Assembly (NCBI GenBank): GCA_024691475.1
Contig: JAILNP010000128.1
Coordinates: 1-29,531, forward strand
Length of the DNA: 29,531 nt
Reading direction: 5' to 3'
From: Denitrobacterium sp024691475
GTDB lineage: Bacteria > Actinomycetota > Coriobacteriia > Coriobacteriales > Eggerthellaceae
The position numbers were made by a program, and so were the translations under genes. Under the pieces are notes generated by a model that saw only the letters and a program-made list of their open reading frames with translations, did not search any database and was not told the DNA's origin. Shown here piece by piece: positions 7,082 to 15,320 of the stretch (positions within the stretch are counted from its first letter, which is position 1; every line of letters begins with the position of its first letter).

Positions 7082-8320
7082 CTATTCGTAACGCTCGTCG
7101 TACACGCGCTTGCTCTTCTTCTCGCTGCGGGGAAGCAGGCCCAGTTCGACGATCTTCACCAGCGGCGTGAAGCCGATGCGGCTCTTCACTTCGGCGGCAA
7201 TCTGCTTGCCCAGCTGCGCGAAGTCGACTTCGCCGCTTACCGCCTCGACGTACAGACGCATGGTGTCGCGGCCGTCCAGGTGCGAAATGCGAATCTGATA
7301 CTCGCTCGAAGCGCCATCGAACGCGGCGAGCACTTCCTCGATCTGGCTGGGGAACACGTTCACGCCATGAATCTTCATCATGTCGTCGGAACGGCCCGAA
7401 ATGATGTCGAGTCGCACGTCTTCGCGGCCGCAGGCGCACGTACCGGGCACGATGCGCGAGAGGTCATGCGTGCGGAAACGAATGAGCGGAGCGCCTTCCT
7501 TCTGCAGCGTGGTGAGGACGATTTCGCCCCACTCGCCATCGGGAAGCACCTCGCCCGTTTCCGGGTCGATGATTTCCACGTACACATAGTCGTTGAACAC
7601 GTGCATGCCATCGTTTTCCGGACAGCTAATGCCAATGCCGGGGCCGTAGATTTCGGTAAGGCCATACACGTCGTAGAGTTCGATGCCCAGGATTTCCTGA
7701 ATGCGCTCGCGCGTCTTGGCGCCCCAGCGCTCGCTGCCGATAACGCCCTTGCGCAGGTGAATCTGGTCCCGAATGCCACGCTTTTCGATTTCCTCGGCAA
7801 GCAGCAGCGCATAGCTGGCTGTGGCGCACAGAACCGTGGACTTCAGGTCAATCATCATCTGGATCTGCTTGTTCGTATTGCCCGGCCCCATGGGGATGGC
7901 CATGGCACCCAGCTTCTCGGCGCCATTCTGGAATCCGATGCCAGCCGTCCACAAGCCGTAGCCAGGCGTGATGTGAATACGATCGCGGTTCGTGATGCCT
8001 GCGATTTCATAGCAGCGCTTGAACATCTCGCCCCAGTCGTCCACGTCCTTGGCGGTATAGGGAACGATGACGGGAGTGCCCGTGGTGCCGCTGCTGCTGT
8101 GGATGCGCACGATCTGCTCTTCCGGCACGGCGGCCAGTCCCAGGGGATACGCCTCGCGCAGGTCGGCCTTCTCGCTGAAGGGAAGCTTCTCGAAATCGGC
8201 CTGGGTCTTTATGCTGGCCAGGTCGATGCCCTCGAACTTCTTCGCATAGAACGCGGAACGATCCTTGAGGTTCTCGAGCTGCTTGGCAAGCAACGCGAAC
8301 TGGTCGGAGGTCATTTGCAT
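7082..8320 (-). CDS. paaK: Phenylacetate-CoA ligase family protein (AMP-forming arylacetate-CoA ligase)
   Basis: This is an adenylate-forming ligase of the PaaK family. It joins phenylacetate or a related arylacetate to CoA with ATP, or works in reverse. The 412-residue protein is close to the usual 430. The nucleotide loop SSSGTTGTPVIV is at about residues 75-86. DVYGLTEIYGPGIG is the adenine-binding motif and ISGRSDDMMKIHGVNVFP the hinge before the C-terminal domain. It lies 20 bp after iorB, whose complex makes arylacetyl-CoA, so the likely substrates are phenyl-, hydroxyphenyl- or indoleacetate. Direction of the reaction is not shown by the sequence. The start may be ATG 8320 or ATG 8314; neither has a strong ribosome site, 8314 having a weak AGG at 8 bases. 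Confidence 0.9.
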   Translation of the reverse strand: MQMTSDQFALLAKQLENLKDRSAFYAKKFEGIDLASIKTQADFEKLPFSEKADLREAYPLGLAAVPEEQIVRIHSSSGTTGTPVIVPYTAKDVDDWGEMFKRCYEIAGITNRDRIHITPGYGLWTAGIGFQNGAEKLGAMAIPMGPGNTNKQIQMMIDLKSTVLCATASYALLLAEEIEKRGIRDQIHLRKGVIGSERWGAKTRERIQEILGIELYDVYGLTEIYGPGIGISCPENDGMHVFNDYVYVEIIDPETGEVLPDGEWGEIVLTTLQKEGAPLIRFRTHDLSRIVPGTCACGREDVRLDIISGRSDDMMKIHGVNVFPSQIEEVLAAFDGASSEYQIRISHLDGRDTMRLYVEAVSGEVDFAQLGKQIAAEVKSRIGFTPLVKIVELGLLPRSEKKSKRVYDERYE

Positions 8321-8340
8321 AGCCTGATCATCGCCTTGGT

Positions 8341-8961
8341 CTATTCGACGCCCGAAAGCGCCTGGTTCGTCAGTTCAATTGCGGAACAGTTTAGCGCAAT
8401 AAAGCGCTCCTTCACGCACATTTCCAGAGCGCGCGTCAATTCATCCAGGTCAATGGCATCGCCCAGACCCGCCTGACAGCTGCGGGAACTTATGATGGCA
8501 GCGGCAAGCATGACCACATTCGCTACCTTGCGGCTACCCACCGCATCGCAGATGGCAGCCTCGTCGACCTGCACGAAATGGGCCGCATGGGAGCGCAAGT
8601 GGGAAAGCAGCTCGCCCGCCTGATAGGCATCGCCCGCCAAGCTGGTAGCCACGGAGGGAATAGGCGTGGAAGCGCAAACCATAAGGCCATTGGGCGCCAA
8701 ATACGGAAGAGCGCGCACGCCCTCGCCCGGTTCGAGCGCAATAACAAGGTCGGCCTGGCCATGCGCCACGAGCGAGGAGTGAATCGCCTCGCCATTACTG
8801 CCCATGCGAATGTGCGACGTTACGTTGCCGCCTCGCTGCGCCATGCCGATGGTTTCGGCGGTACGCACCTGCCAGCCGCGATTCTGCGCGGCTTGGGCGA
8901 GAATCTTCGCAGCGAGCACCGAGCCCTGGCCGCCGATACCGGCAATAAGCACGTTAAGCAT
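8341..8961 (-). CDS. iorB: Indolepyruvate ferredoxin oxidoreductase, beta subunit IorB
   Basis: IorB is the gamma/beta-type subunit of the oxygen-sensitive enzyme that decarboxylates aryl pyruvates to arylacetyl-CoA while reducing ferredoxin. The 206-residue protein has the usual length. It starts MLNVLIAGIGGQGSVLAAK, the glycine-rich CoA/2-oxoacid oxidoreductase gamma motif, and carries GMAQRGGNVTSHIR, a family hallmark. The open frame extends 41 codons further upstream into iorA, but ATG 8961 has AAGGAGG 9 bases before it and lies 1 bp after the iorA stop. The tight spacing supports one-to-one production with iorA. Confidence 0.95.
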   Translation of the reverse strand: MLNVLIAGIGGQGSVLAAKILAQAAQNRGWQVRTAETIGMAQRGGNVTSHIRMGSNGEAIHSSLVAHGQADLVIALEPGEGVRALPYLAPNGLMVCASTPIPSVATSLAGDAYQAGELLSHLRSHAAHFVQVDEAAICDAVGSRKVANVVMLAAAIISSRSCQAGLGDAIDLDELTRALEMCVKERFIALNCSAIELTNQALSGVE

Positions 8962-8962
8962 G

Positions 8963-10882
8963 CTACTTCGCCTCCTTCCGAAATGCGGCGAAGGGCACCT
9001 GGCCAGCGTCGCGCACGGGGGAAGCAATGGCCTGCACGGGACAGGCATCCACGCACAGCCCGCAACCATAGCACAGGGTGGCATCGATGCGCATTACACC
9101 ATCACGCCAGGTCATAGCAGGGCATCCAAGCGTAGTAAGGCACTTTCTGCACCCAATGCACGCCGATTCGTCTACCGTGGCAGGCGCTTCGGGACGCACG
9201 AGCTGCATGCAAGGCGATTCGAAGATGATGGCCGACGGCCCCGGAAAGTCGATAGCCTCCCGCGCAGCCTCGGAGGCCTCTTCGGCGTAGAGCGGATTCG
9301 CCCGCACGATGCATTCCACGCCCAGCGCATGCAGCACCTCGGCGATGCTGATGGGCTTGGTCTTTGGCCCCATGAGCGTTTGCCCCGTTCCAGGATGCGG
9401 CTGGGAACCCGTCATGGCCGTAGTAGCGTTGTCGAGCACGCACACGGTAATGTCGTGCTGGTTGTAGACCGCGTTCGCGACACCCGTAATGCCACTGGCG
9501 AAGAACGTGGAATCGCCCACAAACGAAATGCACTTCCTACCAGGCTCGGCCACGGCAAAGCCCTGCGCCATGGTAATGCCCGCGCCCATGCACAGGCAGG
9601 TGTCGATGGCCTCGAGCGGCTTCGCATTACCCAGCGTATAGCAGCCGATGTCGCCGCAGAACACGGCAGGGCGCTTCCCCACCGCACGCTTCACGGCATA
9701 AAACGCGCCACGATGCGGGCAGCCCGCGCACAAGACGGGCGGGCGCATGGGCGGCTGAATAGCTTCAGGCGCCTCGTTCGCACTTTCCATCGGGGAATCT
9801 TCGGGGCGCGCATCGTCCGCCGCAAGGAACGCGCGCAGGCGAGCGAGCGCATCGTCGATGCCGTTCTCGCCACGATCGAGCGTGCGACCATCGAGTTTGC
9901 CATGCACGGCATACGGTAGACGATGCTTGCCCGCAAGCTTCAGGAATTCGTCTTCCAGAACATGATCGAGCTCTTCGAACACGAGCACATCCCGCAGGCC
10001 CTCCGCAAACTGCAACGCCTTCCCTTCGGGGAACGGAAACGGCGTGCCCACATGCAGAAACCGATACTCGGGAGCCGGCTTGCCCACATGCTGGGCTTCG
10101 CTTTCCAGCATGGCAAGCGCATCGCGCACGTACGCGCTACTTACGCCGCCGGCAACGATACCTCGCACGGGAGCGCTCCCCCGCTGCTCCATCTGGTTGA
10201 ACGCACCCTCGGACTGCTCTTCAGCAATGGCGGCAAGGCGCTCGTTGATTTCCCCATGAGCTTGGTAGGCGCGACGCGGAAAGATGATCCACTTGTCGCT
10301 GCGCTGGAAACCGCCTTCGGGAATGGGGCGTGCATGCGTTTCCGCGGGCACGTCGAAAAACGTACTCGCATGATTCACGCGCGTGGTGGGACGCACGATG
10401 ACGGGCGTGCCGTACTTTTCGGAAACCTCAAAGGCCTCCTTCATCATGGCATAGCCCTCATCGGGCGTACTGGGATCGAACACGGGCACCTTCGCGAAGT
10501 TCGCGTAGCGACGCGTGTCTTGTTCTGTCTGGCTGGAAATAGGACCAGGGTCGTCGGCCACGAACAGCACAAGGCCCCCGCGAATGCCCACGTAGTTCAA
10601 GCTCATGAGCGCATCGCTGGCAACATTCATGCCCATCTGCTTGCACGTAAACAGGCAACGCGCGCCGCTCATGGACGCGCCAGCCAAAAGCTCGAGCGCC
10701 GCCTTTTCGTTGGTGGACCATTCCACGTGCACGCCCTGCGCAACGCCTGCGGCATGCAGCTTCGCCACCGTTTCCACGAGCTCGCTGGACGGCGTGCCCG
10801 GATACCCCGCTACGACGTTCACGCCCGCCTCGAGGGCGGCATACGCGAACGCCTCGTTGGCCATGAGCAGCTTAGCTGGCAT
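8963..10882 (-). CDS. iorA: Indolepyruvate ferredoxin oxidoreductase, alpha subunit IorA
   Basis: IorA is the large subunit that binds thiamine diphosphate and iron-sulfur clusters. It oxidises the transaminated forms of Trp, Phe and Tyr to arylacetyl-CoA. The 639-residue chain has an N-terminal pyrimidine-binding domain (MANEAFAYAALEAGVNVVAGYPGTP). The TPP-binding domain carries CAGCPHRG, GDIGCYTLG, GAGITMAQG and the metal/TPP motif GDSTFFASGITG, then AVYNQHDITVCVLDNATTAMTG read in pieces. Two C-terminal 4Fe-4S motifs follow: CIGCRKCLTTLGCPAM and CYGCGLCVDACPVQAI. Start ATG 10882 (MPAKLLMANEAF) has AAGGA 8 bases upstream and overlaps the end of purE by 11 bp. A second ATG at 10864 lacks a ribosome site. 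The longer open frame upstream is inside purE and is rejected. Confidence 0.95.
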   Translation of the reverse strand: MPAKLLMANEAFAYAALEAGVNVVAGYPGTPSSELVETVAKLHAAGVAQGVHVEWSTNEKAALELLAGASMSGARCLFTCKQMGMNVASDALMSLNYVGIRGGLVLFVADDPGPISSQTEQDTRRYANFAKVPVFDPSTPDEGYAMMKEAFEVSEKYGTPVIVRPTTRVNHASTFFDVPAETHARPIPEGGFQRSDKWIIFPRRAYQAHGEINERLAAIAEEQSEGAFNQMEQRGSAPVRGIVAGGVSSAYVRDALAMLESEAQHVGKPAPEYRFLHVGTPFPFPEGKALQFAEGLRDVLVFEELDHVLEDEFLKLAGKHRLPYAVHGKLDGRTLDRGENGIDDALARLRAFLAADDARPEDSPMESANEAPEAIQPPMRPPVLCAGCPHRGAFYAVKRAVGKRPAVFCGDIGCYTLGNAKPLEAIDTCLCMGAGITMAQGFAVAEPGRKCISFVGDSTFFASGITGVANAVYNQHDITVCVLDNATTAMTGSQPHPGTGQTLMGPKTKPISIAEVLHALGVECIVRANPLYAEEASEAAREAIDFPGPSAIIFESPCMQLVRPEAPATVDESACIGCRKCLTTLGCPAMTWRDGVMRIDATLCYGCGLCVDACPVQAIASPVRDAGQVPFAAFRKEAK

Positions 10883-11339
10883 CAGCCATGTCCTTCTTGT
10901 AGGCGGCCATCTGCGCACGACGCTCGTCATCGCCCGTGCCCAACATCTGGAGCGCGAGGATGGCGGCGTTCTTGGCGCCGTTGATGGCAACGCAAGCAAC
11001 GGGCACGCCACTGGGCATCTGCACCATAGAAAGCAGGCTATCCAGGCCACCCAGATCGCTCGTCTTCATGGGAACGCAAATGACGGGGCACGGCGTGTAA
11101 GCGGCAACGACGCCACCCAGGTGAGCAGCCTTGCCAGCTGCGGCGATGATCACGCGGATACCGCGCTCCTCGGCCGTGGACGCCCATTCGTGCACTTCGA
11201 GCGGCTTGCGATGAGCGCTTGCCACCTTTACCTCATAGGGAATGCCGAATTCATCGAGCTGCTTCATGCATGCTTCCATGGTGGGCATATCGCTGTTGCT
11301 GCCCATGATGATGCCTACGACGGGCGTTACGTCTGCCAT
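10872..11339 (-). CDS. purE: N5-carboxyaminoimidazole ribonucleotide mutase PurE (class I)
   Basis: PurE moves the carboxyl group of N5-CAIR to give CAIR in purine synthesis. The 155-residue protein is of the usual bacterial class I size. The phosphate loop GIIMGSNSDMPTM is at residues 9-21, and the catalytic histidine His43 lies in SAHRKP. AAAGKAAHLGGVVAA and PSGVPVACVAINGAKNAA are also family-typical. The ATG at 11339 has AAGGAG 8 bases upstream. PurK, which usually supplies the substrate, is not in this window. The gene's last 11 bases overlap iorA, so purE heads an operon with ior and the ligase rather than with other pur genes. Confidence 0.96.
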   Translation of the reverse strand: MADVTPVVGIIMGSNSDMPTMEACMKQLDEFGIPYEVKVASAHRKPLEVHEWASTAEERGIRVIIAAAGKAAHLGGVVAAYTPCPVICVPMKTSDLGGLDSLLSMVQMPSGVPVACVAINGAKNAAILALQMLGTGDDERRAQMAAYKKDMADAS

Positions 11340-11378
11340 GCGCTATTCTCCTTCGCCAGAATGTAGATACTGCCTGCC

Positions 11379-11387
11379 ATTCTAGCA
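11379..11387 (-). promoter_or_regulatory. Probable extended -10 promoter of purE-iorAB-paaK
   Basis: The minus strand reads TGCTAGAAT, an extended -10 element (TGn plus TAGAAT), about 40 bases before the purE start. No clear -35 box was seen at 16-18 bp, which extended -10 promoters can do without. Confidence 0.45.
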
Positions 11388-11418
11388 TTGCAAGGCACTC
11401 CAGCGCGCGAAAGTGCGA

Positions 11419-11446
11419 CGTATGGAGACAGGCTCCAAACCATACG
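11419..11446 (-). terminator. Hairpin after the DUF2142-like gene
   Basis: CGTATGG and CCATACG pair as a 7-bp stem around a 14-base loop, 21 bases past the stop of the upstream membrane protein gene. There is no T-run, so it may be a weak or factor-assisted end signal. Confidence 0.3.
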
Positions 11447-11467
11447 GCGCAACCCTACGCGGATCGC

Positions 11468-12937
11468 CTAGAACCCCTGCAGGAACGGAGCGAGGTCGGT
11501 GTTGTAATCGGCGCCGAGCAGAGAATGGGAAAGGCCCATGCGCACGGCAAGCACGAACAGCGCGATGTACAGCAGCGCCACGACAAGCGGCACCACAACG
11601 CGCCCGATGGCATCGGCGTTTTCCAGGAAACGATGCGCCCATCGGCGAGACGCCGCGCGGACCAGCCACGACAGACCCCGGGCCACCAGTCGCACGCCGC
11701 ATACGGCAAAGATCATCACCGAAACGAAGGCCGAATAGAGATAGCGGCCCTGCGGCTCGTAATCGGCCGACCAGGAATAGTAGACCGCGAACGCCACCGC
11801 AAAGAGCACGCTTGCCGCAAGCGCGAGCGGGAGCAGCAGCTTTCCCCGCACGGCGATTGCCCTAGAGCCCGCCACGCCCAAGACCGCAAGCAGAACGACA
11901 AGGCCGTATGCGAAGTACATGGCATTGGGGAGCATGTGCTTCATGTAGCCGAACAAGCCGAAGAAGCTGTAGAACGTCCACTTCCACCAAACGATTTCGC
12001 CCCAAGGCTCGAACAGCATCTGCCCCACGGACCAGCCCAGGTTCCGCGGGGTTACGTGATCGCTCGGCCTGAAGCCCACCTGCGCGCACGCCTCCGCCAG
12101 TTCGTTGCGAGGCCCGAATCCGAAGATGTCGCCCTGATAGATAAACGCATTGCGCACGTAATACCAGCCGCCCACGAGCATCGCCACGGCGAAGACCAGC
12201 AACGCAAGCGCGAGCAGGCGCTTCACGGAAACTTGCTCGCGCGCATGCGCGCGAAACGCGCTCACACCATACACGACGATGGAAAGGACGATGAACCCGA
12301 AGCCAAAGTAATACGTAATGGCGCACAGACCGATTCCCAGACCCAGCAGCGCGCAGGTCTTCACATCCCATCCGTCCTGCAGACCCCGCACCCAAGCCAA
12401 GATGATCACGGCGCACGCAAGCGCCGAAGGAACGTCGTTATTGAGATACGAGGACATGAACGCGAATTGGGGCGTAAAGCCCACGAACACGGCAAGCAAC
12501 ACGGCATACACGGGACTATCGAAGAGACGCCGCCCGATACGAAGCGACACCCATACGCATATGCCACCGCACAAGACGTTCACCAAACGCACGACGATGG
12601 TAAGCGCAACAAGGTCGTGGGTAAACAGGGAGGCAATCGCCAGAAATGGAACGGCCACCAACGAAGGACCATACGCCGTATAAGCGTACGAAAAGCCCCA
12701 GATAGGATTGACGATAGAGGGTTCGGGGCCCAGCGGAAGCGTTCCATTCTGAAGGATGAACAGGGAAAGCGCCTCGCGAAGGGGCTCGTCGGGCGTTTCG
12801 TACGCGCTCAGCGACAAGGCGAACGACAAGTACACCAACATGCAGATAACGGGAAGCGCGGCGTCCACAACGCGCGACTCGAAAACGGAATTCAAACGAC
12901 AGAGCACGCTCGTACCCTTACGCGAACCTTCCTGCAT
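11468..12937 (-). CDS. Polytopic membrane protein, DUF2142-like (possible glycosyltransferase)
   Basis: The 489-residue protein is mostly membrane-embedded, with about ten or more hydrophobic segments by eye, starting with ALPVICMLVYLSFALSLS near residue 27. Just after this first segment comes YETPDEPLREALSLF, an acidic extracytoplasmic loop resembling the PDEP motif of DUF2142 and GT-C glycosyltransferases. In those families the first-loop acidic residues take part in sugar transfer from a polyprenyl phosphate donor. The gene follows the GtrB-like glycosyltransferase after 5 bp, and its AGGGG ribosome site lies within the end of that gene. The pair would fit a system where GtrB makes the lipid-linked sugar and this protein transfers it outside the cell. 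The family call rests on one motif and topology, so the activity is inference. Confidence 0.65.
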   Translation of the reverse strand: MQEGSRKGTSVLCRLNSVFESRVVDAALPVICMLVYLSFALSLSAYETPDEPLREALSLFILQNGTLPLGPEPSIVNPIWGFSYAYTAYGPSLVAVPFLAIASLFTHDLVALTIVVRLVNVLCGGICVWVSLRIGRRLFDSPVYAVLLAVFVGFTPQFAFMSSYLNNDVPSALACAVIILAWVRGLQDGWDVKTCALLGLGIGLCAITYYFGFGFIVLSIVVYGVSAFRAHAREQVSVKRLLALALLVFAVAMLVGGWYYVRNAFIYQGDIFGFGPRNELAEACAQVGFRPSDHVTPRNLGWSVGQMLFEPWGEIVWWKWTFYSFFGLFGYMKHMLPNAMYFAYGLVVLLAVLGVAGSRAIAVRGKLLLPLALAASVLFAVAFAVYYSWSADYEPQGRYLYSAFVSVMIFAVCGVRLVARGLSWLVRAASRRWAHRFLENADAIGRVVVPLVVALLYIALFVLAVRMGLSHSLLGADYNTDLAPFLQGF

Positions 12938-12942
12938 TATGA

Positions 12943-13920
12943 CTAGCCCCTATACTCGCGCGCGCTTGAATCCCACGTACGTCGCTCGACCAAGTAGCGG
13001 GGACGGCGCTTGACCTCCAGATACACTTTACCCAGATACTCTCCGATAATGCCAACGCTCACAAGCTGGATGCCGCCAATAGTGCAAATGATACACACCG
13101 TCGAAGACCAGCCGGAAATCGTGGAGCCCAGGAAAAAGGAGGCAATTGCCCAGATGACGCCCACAAGGCCAACGAGGCTGAAGATGATGCCGAGCATCGA
13201 CACGATGCGCACGGGCTTGATGGAAAAGCTCGTGATGCCATCGAAGGCAAGGTGGAGCATCTTCCTAAGAGGGTAATGGCTCTCGCCGGCAACGCGCTCA
13301 TCGCGCGTGTACTCAACCGTGCTATGGGGCAGCCCCACAAGCGGCATAATGCCCCGCAGGTATAGGTTCACCTCGCCATATTCGGCAAGTCCGTCGAGGG
13401 CCCGTGCGCTGAGCAGACGATAATCGGCGTGATTGTATACGGTTTCAGCGCCCATGGCATTCATGAGACGGTAGAAGAACTGCGCCGACCCGCGCTTCAT
13501 ACGCGTGTCGGAATCGCGATTCGAGCGCACGCCATATACGACATCGTCGCCATCGAGGAACCGCAGGACCATCTCGTCAATAGCGTTGACATCATCCTGG
13601 CCATCGCAGTCGATGGTCACCACCGCATCCACCTTGCCACGCGCTTCCATCATTGCGCAGAGCAGCGAGTTCTGATGTCCCCGATTGCGGCTCTGCTTGA
13701 TTCCTAACACGCGCGGGTCGGCCTGCGAGGCCTCCTCGATAAGGCGCCACGTATTATCGCGCGAGCCGTCGTCGATGAAGCATACGCGGCTCTGACGAGA
13801 GATGAGATCGCGTTCCACAAGTTCGTCGATCTTGCGCGTAAAGGTCTCGAGCGAATACGGAAGGACGTCCTCTTCGTTATAGCAAGGCGAAATTATCCAG
13901 ATAATGGGCTTGGCGGCCAT
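12943..13920 (-). CDS. GtrB/DPM1-like family 2 glycosyltransferase, membrane-anchored
   Basis: This 325-residue protein is a family GT2 transferase of the DPM1/GtrB type, which moves a hexose from a nucleotide sugar to undecaprenyl phosphate on the cytoplasmic face. The GT-A domain occupies about residues 1-225: IISPCYNEEDVLPYSLE at the start, VCFIDDGSRDNT, and the metal-binding VTIDCDGQDD near residue 105. NRGHQNSLLCAMMEA and the acceptor-side MKRGSAQFFYRLMNAMG are typical. Two C-terminal membrane helices follow (IVSMLGIIFSLVGLVGVIW, then TVCIICTIGGIQLVSVGII), ending with GEYLGKVYLEVKRRPRY. The start has GGAAGGAA just upstream. No GtrA-type flippase gene is next to it. It is co-transcribed with the DUF2142-like gene. 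Confidence 0.88.
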   Translation of the reverse strand: MAAKPIIWIISPCYNEEDVLPYSLETFTRKIDELVERDLISRQSRVCFIDDGSRDNTWRLIEEASQADPRVLGIKQSRNRGHQNSLLCAMMEARGKVDAVVTIDCDGQDDVNAIDEMVLRFLDGDDVVYGVRSNRDSDTRMKRGSAQFFYRLMNAMGAETVYNHADYRLLSARALDGLAEYGEVNLYLRGIMPLVGLPHSTVEYTRDERVAGESHYPLRKMLHLAFDGITSFSIKPVRIVSMLGIIFSLVGLVGVIWAIASFFLGSTISGWSSTVCIICTIGGIQLVSVGIIGEYLGKVYLEVKRRPRYLVERRTWDSSAREYRG

Positions 13921-14058
13921 ACCATTCCTTCCCGCACCCAGCGTCGCGCAATGCGCGGACCCCTAGCACCAACAAACGTGAATATCATAATTCAACATCG
14001 AGCGCGGGGCTCCGCGAACCCTGGCAAACAGCCCGATACCGTAGCTTCGCTATCGTGG

Positions 14059-15087
14059 CTACAGACCGTACCAGCCAATACCCTCGTCGTTCCAACCAAG
14101 CGCAACCAATCCATCGCGCTCTTCGACGCTCATGGTGTAGTGATGCGAACCCGTTTCGGCATTAGGGTTGTACAGGCGATAGAGCGGCGTGGTCTGCGCG
14201 GTATCGGAATGCCAACCCACACCCTCATAGCGCCAGCCAAGCCCAATCAGCCAGTCGCGCTCTTCCGCGCTCATGGTGTAGTGATGGTCGCCGCCGTTGG
14301 GGTTGTACAGGCGATATACCTCGTAGCCGCTCGAAGGGGCGTACCAAGCAACGCCCTCGTACGTCCAGCCGCACACTACCAGATTGTCGCGCTCGGACGA
14401 GCTTTCAGTATAGAAATGCTCGCCGGAATTGGGGTTGTACATGCGGAACATGGAGCCCGACTCGGTCGACGGGAAGCTCACGCCCAAATAGACGTATCCC
14501 AGGAAGCTACCATAGCCACGCGTGCTCGCGTTTTCCAGGTCCTCCCTGCTCATAGTGGTAATTTGGCAGTAGCCATGTTCGGAACCGGCACTGCTCATGC
14601 CGCCTTCGCTGATGGTGTAAGTATCACCCGAGACCTTTTCGATGACCAGCACGTGATTGGTAAAGCACGCGAGTGCCTTGCCCGTGGGAACCGACGTCCC
14701 GCGCGTGAAGCCATATTTGGCGTATTGGTAGTCGTACCAGTTCTTGCCACTCCAAATGTTGACGTCGTTGCCGGTAAGATCGCAAATGCGCGCGCTGGCA
14801 AACCAAGCGCACCCCTGCGTGCCGTAGGCATAGCTGCCCGAGTCCTTCGTGGCGAAGTAGGCATAGGGATCGGAATTGATGTCGATGGTAATGCCATCGA
14901 GCCCATTGTTCAGGATGCCCGCGGACGCATTGGCATGCGCGGAAGATGGCGTGGTAGAGGCAAAGACCAAACCGCAAACAAGAATGCATGCCGCCAGCAT
15001 CGCCACAAGGCGATTACGCTGCGCTGGCCGCACGTGCTTAGCGTACAGAACCTTCATGCGTCGACTCTTCTTTCGTTTAGGGTGCAT
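14059..15087 (-). CDS. Secreted CHAP-domain protein with three C-terminal DUF5648-like repeats
   Basis: The protein begins with a basic segment and a hydrophobic stretch (LVAMLAACILVCGLVFAS) followed by TTPSSAHANA, a typical signal peptide. Residues about 65-200 look like a CHAP amidase/peptidase domain: GTQGCAWFASARICDL holds the likely nucleophile Cys93 and NHVLVIEKV the His145. Three repeats of about 45 residues follow from about 213 to 342. Each has the form YRLYNPN, then HHYTMS, EERD, LGW, YEGVGW, characteristic of DUF5648-like modules. The role is probably cell-wall cutting or surface binding; the substrate is unknown. Numbering uses ATG 15087. ATG 15057 (MKVLYAKHVR) has a purine-rich AAGAAGAG about 8 bases upstream and is an equally good or better start. 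It sits 138 bp before the glycosyltransferase pair. Confidence 0.82.
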   Translation of the reverse strand: MHPKRKKSRRMKVLYAKHVRPAQRNRLVAMLAACILVCGLVFASTTPSSAHANASAGILNNGLDGITIDINSDPYAYFATKDSGSYAYGTQGCAWFASARICDLTGNDVNIWSGKNWYDYQYAKYGFTRGTSVPTGKALACFTNHVLVIEKVSGDTYTISEGGMSSAGSEHGYCQITTMSREDLENASTRGYGSFLGYVYLGVSFPSTESGSMFRMYNPNSGEHFYTESSSERDNLVVCGWTYEGVAWYAPSSGYEVYRLYNPNGGDHHYTMSAEERDWLIGLGWRYEGVGWHSDTAQTTPLYRLYNPNAETGSHHYTMSVEERDGLVALGWNDEGIGWYGL

Positions 15088-15257
15088 GTGTAGTCGGCGT
15101 TTAGCAACTTCGGAAACTGTAGCGTTAACGGTTAGCCAACCCGAATGACCGAGGCATTATTCAGAGACGCATCAAACAGTCTTCACATGCGGACACCATA
15201 TATTGTGGAACGAAAACGAATCGCAACAAACGCAATTCCCCTGTCGCCGCATGCAAA

Positions 15258-15286
15258 GCGCCCGCATACCCAAGGCATGCGGGCGC
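15258..15286 (-). terminator. Hairpin terminator after the DUF4013 gene
   Basis: A perfect 10-bp stem (GCGCCCGCAT with ATGCGGGCGC) encloses a 9-base loop and is followed on the minus strand by TTTGC. It lies 35 bases past the DUF4013 stop and separates it from the CHAP gene. Confidence 0.7.
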
Positions 15287-15320
15287 CGAACGCTATGAGG
15301 GCAATGTGCCTATAACAAGC

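Noticed and set aside
7007..8476. Plus-strand open frame of 489 codons opposite the phenylacetate-CoA ligase
   Set aside because: Antisense shadow; starts in the terminator of the real gene and has no recognisable domain.
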